A stretch of 64,000 nt of DNA from Liolophura sinensis (lineage: Eukaryota > Mollusca > Polyplacophora > Chitonida > Chitonidae): contig NC_088295.1 in NCBI RefSeq assembly GCF_032854445.1, positions 53,549,249 to 53,613,248 of the forward strand. The letters run 5' to 3'. The position numbers were made by a program, and so were the translations under genes. The stretch's first letter is position 1. Each line of letters starts with the position of its first letter. Shown here piece after piece: positions 34,986-46,700 of this stretch. A model generated the notes under the pieces. The model made no database searches. It saw only the letters and a list, made by a program, of their open reading frames with translations, and had not been told where the DNA came from.

Positions 34986-35455
34986 GAACACTAAGATCAC
35001 TGAGACACCATTTAGATCACTGAGACATCACTTAAATCACTGAGACATCATTTAGATAAATGAGATATGATTTAGTTTAATGATACATCATTTAGAGCAC
35101 GGAGACATCACATAGATGGCTGAGACATCATTTAGATCACTGAGACATCACTTAAATCACTGAGACATCATTTAGATAAATGAGATATGATTTAGTTTAA
35201 TGGTACATCATTTAGAGCACGGAGACATCACATAGATGGCTGAGACATCATTTAGATCACTGAGACATCATTTAGATCAATGAGACATCACTTAAATCAC
35301 TGAAACATCACTTAGATCACCGAGACATCATTTAGATCAATGAGATATGATTGAAATCAATAAGACATCATTTCGATCACGGAGACATCATTTAGATCGC
35401 TGACAGAGACATCATTTAGATCGCTGAGACGTCATTTAGATCACTAAGATATCAT
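34986..35455. repeat. 20-bp minisatellite with a 120-bp higher-order repeat
   Basis: The unit is tgagacatcatttagatcac, roughly 23 copies. A block of six units, including variants with gatatgatttagtttaatg and agcacggagacatcacatag, is itself duplicated in tandem at about 35,013-35,254. Located upstream of CE2. Confidence 0.93.
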
Positions 35456-35679
35456 TTAACCTGCGCCTAATGACATCTTGCTTTATGAAATACTTTTACA
35501 AGCAGTTATCAAATAGTTAGTTGAGTCAGTTATTTTTTCTCTGTCTCTTGTTTATACGGATTCCCATCGTAAACAGATCTTTCAAATTTTCACTGATGTA
35601 ATGAGTTGAAGATAATGTTTTATATGGACAGAAGGTATGGATCTATGTGTGTTATTCGTAATGACCTCAAACTTTCTTA

Positions 35680-35788
35680 CTCCGTCCTGCAACAAGGAGG
35701 CACATTGGATGCAGTCTAAGGATTCCTTCGTCGTCATATTGTTAAGTACGACGTTAAACCCCAAGCACTCACTCACTCACTCATTCAC
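35680..35788 (+). mobile_element. SINE, family B, 3' fragment
   Basis: It starts at the shared segment tccgtcctgcaacaaggagg and ends gacgttaaaccccaagcact followed by CACT repeats, matching the 3' halves of the copies at 7401 and 56,160. Heavily 5'-truncated. Confidence 0.8.
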
Positions 35789-36787
35789 ACTTTCTTTTTG
35801 ATACCATCTCATTTATCCCCCATTCAAAGAAAAAAATTAATTTGCAATTTCTTGCGAGGAATTGTTTTGTGAAGAAGATCAACAAGACAACGGACACACA
35901 TAATTCTGTGTGATAAATCTTACGGCGATACATGTAATGTTTTTCATGAGGCGTCCCTTCGGCATTGTGCTTTGAACGGCACTGTTTACATGTATAACTA
36001 TTATCAGTGTTTTCAAGAATCTTGCTGCTACTTTATGAGACAGATTTAAGTGTACTCTGTCACTTAAGAAGTGTGTAGCTAGTGTAGTTTCAGGCCTCCA
36101 AAGGTAACACACAGTAAAGTGAAAAGTTCACACTTTTTCTCCTGGGAAACATAACTACAAGCAGAACAGACTCCGTTATTACAGACTGCTCTTTTCTCTG
36201 CGTTCAGAACGTAGTTCGGCTGTGTGGAGATTTGGAAAGGAGTTTTCAACTTCAAGGTAGTTACGGTTAACACGGGATGTGGTATAGCGCGCAAACATTC
36301 TCACAATGCAAAGTGTTATTTGCATAAGATATCGCCGGCTGGGATTAGAGAGGCGATTCAAGCGACATGTGACCTACATAGGAATAAAAGACATATACTC
36401 AGAATATTCTCCAAGTAAAGGAGTTGGCCCTGCGGGGAGTATATATTTTCGCCGACTATAATAATATAATGCAAACTTAGCAGTACAGTAGCTATAACGG
36501 CATTTTTGTAACCCTGTGCCTGGATCGCCCGGCAGTGTTTTAAAAGTTACATGCTTGTGTGCTTATACATGCACTATATGGAGACATGTACCCATTTTGC
36601 ATCAATTTGTATGTTTAGCACCGCCTATAATTGCCTGTTTTGGTGATACATGGTGGCATTTTCCTTATTATATTCAAAAATATCCGCCTTGTACATTAGC
36701 ATATATATCTAGAATTACACAGGAAAGCCTACACCGGTACTTAATGAATACAGTTTTTTGCAAGAGCAAAACCAACAAAGCTTAAAG

Positions 36788-37158
36788 CCTACTTAATAAT
36801 TACAGTTTCTGCGAGAGCATTAGTTTACAGAGGATAAATCCTACTTAATAATTACAGTTTCTGCGAGAAGCAATAGTCTACACACAATAAATCCTACTTA
36901 ATAATTACAGTTTCTGCGAGAGCAATAGTCTACAGAGGATAAATCCTACTTAATAATTACAGTTTCTGCGAGAGCAATAGTCCTACAGAGGATAAATCCT
37001 GCTTAATAATTACAGTTTCTGCAGAGCAATAGTCTACAGAGGATAAATCCTACTTAATAATTACAGTTTCTGCGAGAGCAATAGTCTACAGAGGATAAAT
37101 CCTGCTTAATAATTACAGTTTCTGCAGAGCAATAGTCTACAGAGGATAAATCCTAGTC
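36788..37158. repeat. 52-bp minisatellite, about 7 copies
   Basis: The unit contains taataattacagtttctgc, gagagcaatagtctacagag and gataaatcc. Copies vary by 1-2 bp. It lies upstream of CE2, between the gene and the candidate non-coding exon near 37,361. Confidence 0.93.
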
Positions 37159-37360
37159 AATAAACAGTTGGAAAGAAGTGGAAAATTAACCGCTGACTAA
37201 GTTGTATATAGACACAGAGCTAGTGTGAATGATAGACATGCATATACTCTGGAGAACTCCAAACTTGCATTGCTATGTGTTTTTGCTCATCCAAGGACGA
37301 GATTGATAATATAGTAGCCTTATAGTAGCGTTATATACTTCATATTCGGTTTATACTCAC

Positions 37361-37545
37361 CGAAAGATTAAGGCTTGAACTAAAATGCAGGCTAGTACAA
37401 CACACGCCGAACTCTTCCACGCTGTGGAGAGGATCATTGGCTTGGGGATCCAGGTCGGCCGCAGACGCTCGTATAGACTTCTTTTCTCTTGAATGACTAC
37501 ACGTAAAGTGATACTGAACATTGTGCTTATGTACTGGTCCCACAC
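37361..37545 (-). other. Candidate non-coding 5' exon of CE2
   Basis: A locally GC-rich stretch ends on the minus strand at a strong donor, ctttcg then gtgagtat. CE2 lies downstream on the same strand and shows a 5' UTR acceptor 39 bp before its ATG. Assigning this as the CE2 first exon is inference; no transcript evidence is available and the 5' boundary is unknown. Confidence 0.3.
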
Positions 37546-37885
37546 AAATTTAGCCTAGGGCGTAGACACAGTACTGGGGTGCATGATTTATTACAAGAGC
37601 TACTCAAAAAGCCTAAAAATGCCTATATGTATAGACCTGTATTAAGTTCGCGCTACTCGTTTATTATGCATAGCTAGAGCTAAAAGTCGCCAGAGACGAA
37701 GGCAAGCGCAAAGCCTAGTAAACATATTTGCACGAATTATTCAAAGCAAACCGTTGAGAAGGTGTACATGACAGAATGCACATTTGTCTGTCATAGGCGT
37801 TAAAATCGTATACCCTACATGTATGCATTTAGTCACTGTACTTTCTGTGCATATAACACATGCATATAACACATGCACTTAGACA

Positions 37886-38022
37886 CCTCACGTAAGCGCG
37901 TGATAAGTCCACTTACACAGCTCACGTAAGTGTGTGATACGTCTTCTTACACACACATCACGTAAGTCTGTGACACTTCCACTTTACACACGTCACGTAA
38001 GCGTGTGACACGTCCACCTTAC
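37886..38022. repeat. Short tandem repeat of about 34 bp, 4 copies
   Basis: Each copy contains cacgtaag, then gtgtga and cgtccacttacac with variation. It lies just before the SINE at 38,152. Confidence 0.8.
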
Positions 38023-38151
38023 ACTTTATACCCTAACATGCTGTTAAACTGTCAGAGAGACGACACAGTATACTGTGTTATTGCGACAAACTCTCCTGTT
38101 ACATATGACATAATTATTCTGTTACTCCAACATAATATTTTTCTTGGTGTA

Positions 38152-38417
38152 TTTATTTATTTATTTGATTGGTGTTTTACGCTGTACTCAAGAATATTTC
38201 ACTTATACGACGGCGGCCAGCATTATGGTGAGTGGAAACCGGGCAGAGCCCGGGGGAAACCCACGACCATCCGCAGGTTGCTGGAAGACCTTCCCACGTA
38301 CGGCCGGAGAGGAAGCCAGCACGAGCTGGACTTGAACTCACAGCGACCGCATTGGTGAGAGATTCCTGGGTCATTACGCTGCGCTAGCGCGCTAACCAAC
38401 TGAGTCACGGAGGCCCC
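38152..38417 (-). mobile_element. tRNA-derived SINE, family A, full length with target-site duplication
   Basis: Read on the minus strand it begins ggggcctccgtgactcagtt (A box), has gtgagttcaagtccagctc (B box), then the shared body and an AAAT tail. It is flanked by an exact 13-bp direct repeat, ttttcttggtgta, at 38139-38151 and 38418-38430. The long exact flank suggests a fairly recent insertion. This is the best-preserved copy for defining the family. Confidence 0.95.
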
Positions 38418-38430
38418 TTTTCTTGGTGTA

Positions 38431-40747
38431 AGGATGTTGCCAGTAATATTATGTTGCAATGACATAATCTAATTTGGCACCACTCAGAAAACATAGCATG
38501 TAAATTTGAAAAGTTAGTTTTTAGCGTTTATGGAATATACATACTGATCACATGCTTTATGTAATGCATTAATAAGTTAAAGATTTTCTGTCCCAAGGAT
38601 TACATTTCAGTCATATTGTAGTGACAATAGATTATTTTATGTATCTCCCAGCTCTTAGTGTTGTACGATTATACGATGTTATACGATGTATAATTTTGTA
38701 TAATTATATGACGTACAAACTTGTTCTGTCAGGTACACTTTCATAACGGTTTGCTTCGTATTATTCATGCAAATATGTTTTCATGTTAAAAAAATTATTT
38801 GCGTTTGCTTCTGTCTCTGGTGACTTTGAGGTCTAGCTACGCATAATAAATGAGTAGCGCAAACTTTAACACGGGTCTAGGCATACATGCTATTGAGAAG
38901 CTACTGTACACAGCCATGCACACAGATAGACGGTTTGACAGACTTTTAACGTTCAAGTGAAGTAGTCATACTTTGTCTGACAAATATATATGGCTTCGTT
39001 TTAATCTGATACCTCCAACGTTTAAGCTGGACCCATTTTAAGGGTCCTTTAAAGGGGGCCAGGGGCCACATGCAATGGATGCCGCCTGGCAGAAATCCAC
39101 TCCTGGGTATTCCTGGGCAATTTAAGTGGCTAAATGTCTAAATAGCTCTGCACTCAGATATTGGTTCCTCGTTCGTTTGGACTCAAGGCCCTGGGCTCCT
39201 GATCTATACAAGCCATCATGCACGCACTATATATAGTACTAAAATGTTCAATTACATGTACGTCCCAGATAGGGTTTTAAAGTCATGCTAGTTTTGGGTT
39301 CAAACTTCATGTCTGGGTTTATAGCCTACATATGTGTATGTTAGGAACCCAGCAAATACCGGTAAGGGGCCTACCTATATGGCCTGTAGTGATCCAAGAG
39401 AGACCATAATTTCCTTCTAAATATAAGCGTCAAGTCCGACATTCCTATACCATTCGTAGTCCGTAAAGGGCGTTCCAAGTCGATAATCGCAAGATCCATT
39501 TCCACAACAACGTTTAACATTAACTCCCGAAGATAAAGGTATGTAAGAAATTATACAAATATACAAATAAAATGTTATTAGCCCCGTCAGTTCATATATT
39601 AGCAGAAAGTGCAACACAACTGTACTATATTGTGGTGTGCTTTCATTTCACCAAGAGATCTACAACATTGTTACTTATACAATTTGATTAAACAGTGGCT
39701 GTTAAGTGGTCACGTGATGTACTTATTACTGCGTTATGTTGATCAAGAAGAAATACGTATAGCTAGCACAATTATTTTGGTCTCCATGAATATGTTGCAG
39801 ATAATGACCAGCGCTTTAATAAACTCTGTTGTGGACGACCGCCATTTTACTTCACAGAGAGAGGCGTCGTCTGACTTGTTGACGTAAGGCGTTTCCCTAA
39901 GTACACGGTAGGTTGATAGATCTAGTTGAGATCCCTATATAAAAGGATACATGAAACGTCTTTTTTTTCTTTCTATTAATACGGAATACTTGATCAGTGT
40001 GGCCTAACATATAAAGACCATAAAAAAGGCTTCTCACTTTTCTTGTTGGGGCGTAAAAATGGCTTTAAATACAGATTTCCAGTCAGGTAATTAAGTAGCC
40101 TGCTGTTGTGACATCATTGTTGAAAGATGTCATCACAACTTCGTTGCGGAAGAGAGCGGGTCCCAGTATATTCATCCATGACGTCATTATTTCCGACCAC
40201 TGGCGGCTATCAAGAAGTATAAAATATATGCCTCAGTATATTTTATGGCACAAATTTCTTCATTTTCTTGTAAGCCATATAGGCCTATTCTTCGTTTCAT
40301 AGTACCTTTCCCTGTATCATTACGCAATACGTGCGACAGTCAGACACTGCATAAAGTGTATATACTATTAACCGCAGACACGTACAATCGTATGATGTGA
40401 CCTAGATTTTCAAGAGGACGCTCCTGAACTGAAAGCTCGCAAGCAATAATACATGCCTGCATGAACAACTATCATGCTTTCCATTTGTTTCGCCACCAGA
40501 GACAATGAAAGCTTTGTCTCGAAAACAAACTTTTAATATGTAATTTAATATTATCAAATAGAAAAGTGTTCTAATCGCATTTTCTTGCAAGTATGTATAC
40601 TCCAACGCACCAATATGTAGAGCTTGTGTTTGGCTATGGCGTGTCAGTCAGTGACTGACGGGAAATTACCGAGGGCTAATATGAATGAAGAGATAAAAAT
40701 CAAGTGGGCATCAAAGGGAGTTAACTCTGTATGATATTTTAGCAAAC
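38431..40747. other. Intergenic DNA upstream of DERA
   Basis: No gene is supported. It holds AT-rich unique sequence. The DERA promoter is expected near its 3' end. The other reading frames here have neither splice context nor recognisable composition. Confidence 0.5.
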
Positions 40748-43700
40748 ATGGCGGCCAGAAATCCAGGCTGTTCGTTTGGTAAGGTGAAGTGTTTCCCACA
40801 TTATACCCAAACGAAGATCACGTGGGCAATTGTGAAGTCTTGTATAATTTCAAGCCGTTATATGCCTGATAATCAACGTTGTCTCCTTTTGCAATTTTGA
40901 AATATATTCTGCACAAATTATAGGCCATGTCAACAATACTGCTTTACTACATGTTTCCAATGTATGTGGGGTAGGGGTGGGAGGGTGAGTGTGGGGTGGT
41001 TGCAGAGGGTGTGAGGATGGTGGGGAGGGGGTGAGGATGGTTCTCGGACGTACTGTTATCTGCGTACCATGAATCAGTTAGCTCCGTCAATCAATTAGGG
41101 TGGGGAAGGAGGGAAGTGAGGATGCCCCTAAGGGTTATTATCCCCATAATAACCCTTAGGGGCATACAGACATGACATGTACACCTGAGTGTGAAGTACC
41201 ATTTTTAAAGTATTTGGTGTCACCCAACGCAGGTTTGATCCCAGGGCCCAGTTTCACAAAGCGGCGTACGATATATTTTAATCGTACACTTGGCGGATGA
41301 TATTTCCACTATTTCCACACTATTGTCCTATATGTGTGATTGTCATACATGTACGACGTCTTTGTGAAACTGGGCCCTGGTCTCCCAGACTTCGAGGTGG
41401 ATGCACTAACCACCAGATTACCAATGGAATTAAGTGTTTTATCCAGATGGTCATACAAAGTATTAGAGTCAATTTATGCTTTACAGACTGATAGATATCT
41501 TGTAACATACAAACATGATAAGGCTGTGGACAAAGCGTGACTTCGGTTACTTCAAATGCGATATCACAAAGACAAACAGTTATGCTTTTTAAACTTTGTG
41601 TGCGATGCATACAGACACATAAATACATTAGTCTGGTCTTGTGTTTTCTGTTTAAGATTCCGCCTGGCTGGACAATGTATACATAAACTTACCAGCCATA
41701 AAGAGGAGAGCAGACACACTTAGCACACGACGCACAGTTAAGAAACAGTGGCAGGTAATCAAAAGGAATTCCTTTACAGTTTTTACTTTAATTTGTGGCT
41801 CAGCGTATAGCTATTCTATAAAGACAAATCTTTACATGTGTTTGGTTATTTACAAATGTGTAAATTGATAGCTAGCTTGATCAGATGAAGTACATGCAGG
41901 TCTTCCACTGTCACAGTGTTTAATAATTTGTTTATTTAATGAATAAATATACATGTGTTTATGTGATACACTTGTGTCATCGGGAATTGAAATCTTAAGA
42001 TAACATGAGATGAACAGACTAATATCATTTTAAGTCAGTTACCCTAATTTTTCTCAAATTTGGGACAGTTATTAGTAGTGGTGAAAATAGAATATTACAT
42101 TTCTTTCCCAGCCTTGTGAAAAAGTAAAGATATGAGAATGTTGGTCATTAGATGGTCTTTCATGTGAGAAAAAAGAAACTCAGTATTCCTGCTAGAATTA
42201 TATATATACTGGCTAAAATAAGCAGACCAGGTGTCCCAAAGTTTAGAAGAAATAGGGTATGTCTTCTGTCTTCGTGTCTGTAAAATGTTAATATCTGCAG
42301 GCTGCCTGGTTGTTGAAGGCTGTCACATGTATAGACCTGACCACTCTCTCAGGTGACGACACCCCAGCCAATACAGCGAGACTTTGCTACAAAGCCAAAC
42401 ATCCAATCAGGGAAGACCTTTTGAAAGCAGTGGGAATGGAAAACAGTGGTAATGTACTGTGTGTTAATGTTTGGACAGATAATCATTATCACTATAGGCC
42501 ATGCTCTAGAAAGTTATGTAATACGATGCTTAAATATGAAACAGCAGGTGAAAACTTGTAGCCCACAACAGGTCTTTTTGATGAAGAATAGCTCTATTAA
42601 TATTGAAGCATGCTTTGGAGATCTTTGAGTTATAACAGGGTATTTCTCATCTGTCTTGATAGCTGGATTGGAAGATGCCTATCTGCTACGAAAACCAGTT
42701 ATTTTTGATATCATTCTGGTTTATTCGCTACAATATGGCTGAAGTATTCCTGCTGTGGCCTTAAACCATATTCAGTATTCATTGATACATGCATGTTTTC
42801 ATATTGTATCACGTTAACACCTTCCCAGACAATGTTTTTAAATTTTGGTAACGAACTAATGGAGAACTGGCTCTTTAATGAAAAAGAGGCTGGTTGAGGC
42901 TATGAAGTATTTGTTCTTTTGAGTAATATGTTGCTGTTTTTATATATTTATTGTACTTGTAAAAGTATTTCACAAACATAATAGCATAACAGCAGGGAAT
43001 CATGTGTTTTTACTCAACTTTAACCCAGCTTTATCAAGTGGGAGATGCTCCCCATGTATTTACATACATGTTAACTTGTATGTACCATTTGTCCTGTTTG
43101 CCTGAATAACACCAGGCTTTACATACATGTTAACTTGTATGTACCATTTGTCCTGTTTGCCTGAATAACACCAGGCTTTACATACATGTTAACTTGTACG
43201 TAGCATTTGTCCTGTTTGCAGGAACAACAGGCTTTACATATATGTTAACTTGTACGTAGCATTTGTCCTGTTTGCAGGAATAACAACAGGCTTTACATAC
43301 ATGTTAACTTGTACGTAGCATTTGTCCTGTTTGCAGGAACAACAGGCTTTACATATATGTTAACTTGTATGTAGCATTTGTCCTGTTTGCAGGAATAACA
43401 ACAGGCTTTACATACATGTTAACTTGTACGTAGCATTTGTCCTGTTTGCAGGAATAACAACAGGCTGTGTATGTGTGTACCCTAGCCGGGTGGCAGAATG
43501 CGTGAAATTCCTCAAAGAGGCAGGTGGACCAGATATCCATGTGGCTTCAGGTAGAACTGCTCTCATTTTCTAGTACATAATCAGTGCCTTTTACCAGATG
43601 TAAACAAAAGCAATGGTCCTGGAACATGAACATGTGGATGGTGTTGTTGTTGGAATCTTAATGTCAAGCTTACTGCTGTGTGTATGTTGTATGAAGTGAT

Positions 43701-46700
43701 TGAGATTTAGGGTGAAAGAGTACATGACACAGAAAAAATGTTTACTTGATTTATTTATTTATTTATTTATGGATTTCTTTATTTATTTGATTGGTGTTTT
43801 ACGCCGCACTCAAGAATATTTCATTCATACGACGGCGGCCAGCATTATGGTGGGAGGGAACTTGGCAGAGTCCGGGGAAAACCCATGACCATCCACAGGG
43901 TCCTGGAAGACCTTCCCACGTACGGTCGCAGAGGAAGCCAGCATGAGCTGGTCTTGAGCTCACAGTGACCGCATTGGTGAGAGGTTCCTGGGTTATTGCG
44001 CTGTGCTAGTGAGCTTACTTGATTTAAAAAGAATATACGTTTGTATATAAGTGTATACAACATAGCAGGTGCTTAGGGGTCAGCTGAGGCAGTAGGAACC
44101 ATCAGATACAGTACAGCTTGCATCTTGCCAATTATCTTACACCCATCATGGCCAGACAGGGGCCTCCGTGGCTCAGTTGAGTAGAGCACTTGCACAAAAC
44201 ATACACATGTAGCAGTTGTGATGATGTCATAAAATCATCCGGGCACGTAATGTCATAAAATCATGCTCCAATTGCCCAGACACAATGGTACCATGTTGGT
44301 GCCATGACATCCGAATCCTGATTCATCATACACGTACAAAGGAACATGATCGGACCATGGTGGACACACCATACGCCGACCATGGAGCCGTCATGGGCAT
44401 AGAATATTCAGCTGGAATGCAGCTACACTGTAGTTGAGGGAAGAGAATTTTCAGGAATCTAAAAAAACCAACAAAAAATGTCATGCTTATGTCAGCCATG
44501 TTAATGTAGGTACAAATAACTATAAGCTTCACTGAGTTCCAACTCATTCCAGTCCAAACATACCTGTTTTAATGCTTTTTGCCTGTTTTGGCTGGTGTTA
44601 TATCAGAAAAATCAAGGGATGGGGGAGGCAAATTTGTCCACCTATTGCATTATCTGTACTTCTTATAGAAAGTAATACCTTAACAATAAGCAGTTATATT
44701 TCATCAGTAGTAACTTAACTGAGGTAAAACTTTTGCTGTTGCCTCCCACAGTTGCTACAGGCTTCCCATCAGGACAATACCCACTGAAGACCCGCCTGGA
44801 GGAGTGTCGGCAGGTGGTCGCCGACGGGGGCGCTGGAGGTGGACGTCGTTATTAACCGACATTACGCCCTGACCGGCAACTGGAAGGGTAGGTGGCACTA
44901 TTTCTATCCGGTGGCACTATTTCTGTCAGGTGGCACTGTTTCTGTCAGGTGGCATGGTTTCTGTCAGGTGGCACTGTTTCTGTCAGGTGGCATAGTTTCT
45001 TTCAGGTCAGGTGGCACAGTTTCTTTCAGGTCAGGTGGCACTGTTTCTGTCAGGTGGCACGGTTTCTGTCAGGTGGCACAGTTTCTGTCAGGGATTGATG
45101 TACAACTGAATGGCTGACAGTGGTGATATAAGATCAGATGTCACTGTTGCTTTTTGTGTTCTGCTCCAGAACTTCCCTAAATATTATCCAGTGTTTTACA
45201 TTTAATGTGCTAATAGCTATGTAAGGGAAAAAAAAAAACAAAGATGGATCTAAATGCCTCGTGGTAGCGGAACTATTGCAGAAATTTAGGGTTGTCATTC
45301 AGTTATGTGTAATCAGGCATGTTTGGAGAGGACTGGAGTGGGTTGTTGTGGAGAGGTTAAGATAAGCATTTCCATCGCTAGGAAACACGCTATGGGTTCA
45401 ATCTCGGCTTTAGACATGGAATTTGTGGATTTTGCTCTTATTGTTCATGGAACATTGTTGAAAATAAGCTGTTGATGACACTTGTGCAGCCATTGATGCA
45501 GTAGTACGTGCATTGAAGACCATCTGTCTTCCATTAGCCTGGTGTTAATATCTGTACGTGATACATGGGAAAAGTTTATCTGTGACTTTCCAAACCCGAA
45601 CACTTCAATTTCTTACGGCTATGAAAAAAGTGACAGTAGTATAAGCTAAAAATTATACTGGAGTAGCCGGAGTATGACATAAAATAACAATCAAACACAT
45701 AGGTTTTTTTTTGGATTGGTGTTTTACGCCGTACTCAAGAATATTTCACTTATTCGATGGTGGCCAGCATTATGGTGGGTGGAAACCGAGCAGAGCCCGG
45801 GGAAAACCCACGACCATCCGCAGGTTGCTGACAGACCTTCCCACGTACAGCCGGAGAGGAAGCCAGCATAAGCTGGTCTTGAATGCGACCGCATTGGTGA
45901 GAGGCTTCTGGGTCACTACGCTGTGCTAACGCGCTAACTGACTGAGCCACGGAGGCCCCCACATAGATTGAAGATTCAGACAAGATGTGTATCACTCCCT
46001 GCCCAGAACAGTGCACACAGAGGTGTATTCTCATTTGTAAAGTTTTTTTTTTGTTTTTTGCCTCTAAAAGTGCAATTTTTGAAGCAAAATTTAAGGCCAT
46101 TTGTCATAGTACTTACAGAGCCAGAGAACATGTATTTAAGAAAGTCTAAATTTTTCCTCTTGGGATGTTTTGTTTTTTGTCTTCATTAGTTGGGTTTGGA
46201 AATCTGAGATATTCATCTTTGCATTGTTGCCTTAGTTCGCTGCAATTTTGCATCCTCCTCAAACAGTATTTATATATTTATTCCTATGTAAACCTCTCCT
46301 CCCTCAGGTGTATACAATGAGGTCAGACAGATGAGAGAAGCGTGTGGGGAAGCTCACCTTAAGACCATCCTGGCTGTGGGAGAACTGGGCTCTATGATTA
46401 ATGTATACAAGGCCAGCATGGCCTGCATGATGGCAGGTGAGTGGTACTGACAGTGGAGGGTACTGCATGAGCAACTTGATGGCAGGTAAGTGGAGGGTAC
46501 TGCATGAGCAACTTGATGGCAGGTAAGTGGAGGGTACTGAATGAGCAACTTGATGGCAGGTAAGTGGAGGGTACTGAATGAGCAACTTGATGGCAGGTGA
46601 GTGGTACTGACAGTGGAGGGTACTGCATGAGCAACTTGATGGCAGGTGAGTGGTACTGACAGTGGAGGGTACTGCATGAGCAACATGATGGCAGGTAAGT

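Noticed and set aside
43059-43465. A CRISPR-like array (regular 59-bp spacing)
   Set aside because: Whole units repeat with no unique spacers, in an animal intron; it is a minisatellite.
44839-45117. Open frame of 92 codons with FLSGGTVSVRWH repeats
   Set aside because: It starts in DERA exon 5 in the shifted frame and runs through the intronic 19-bp array.
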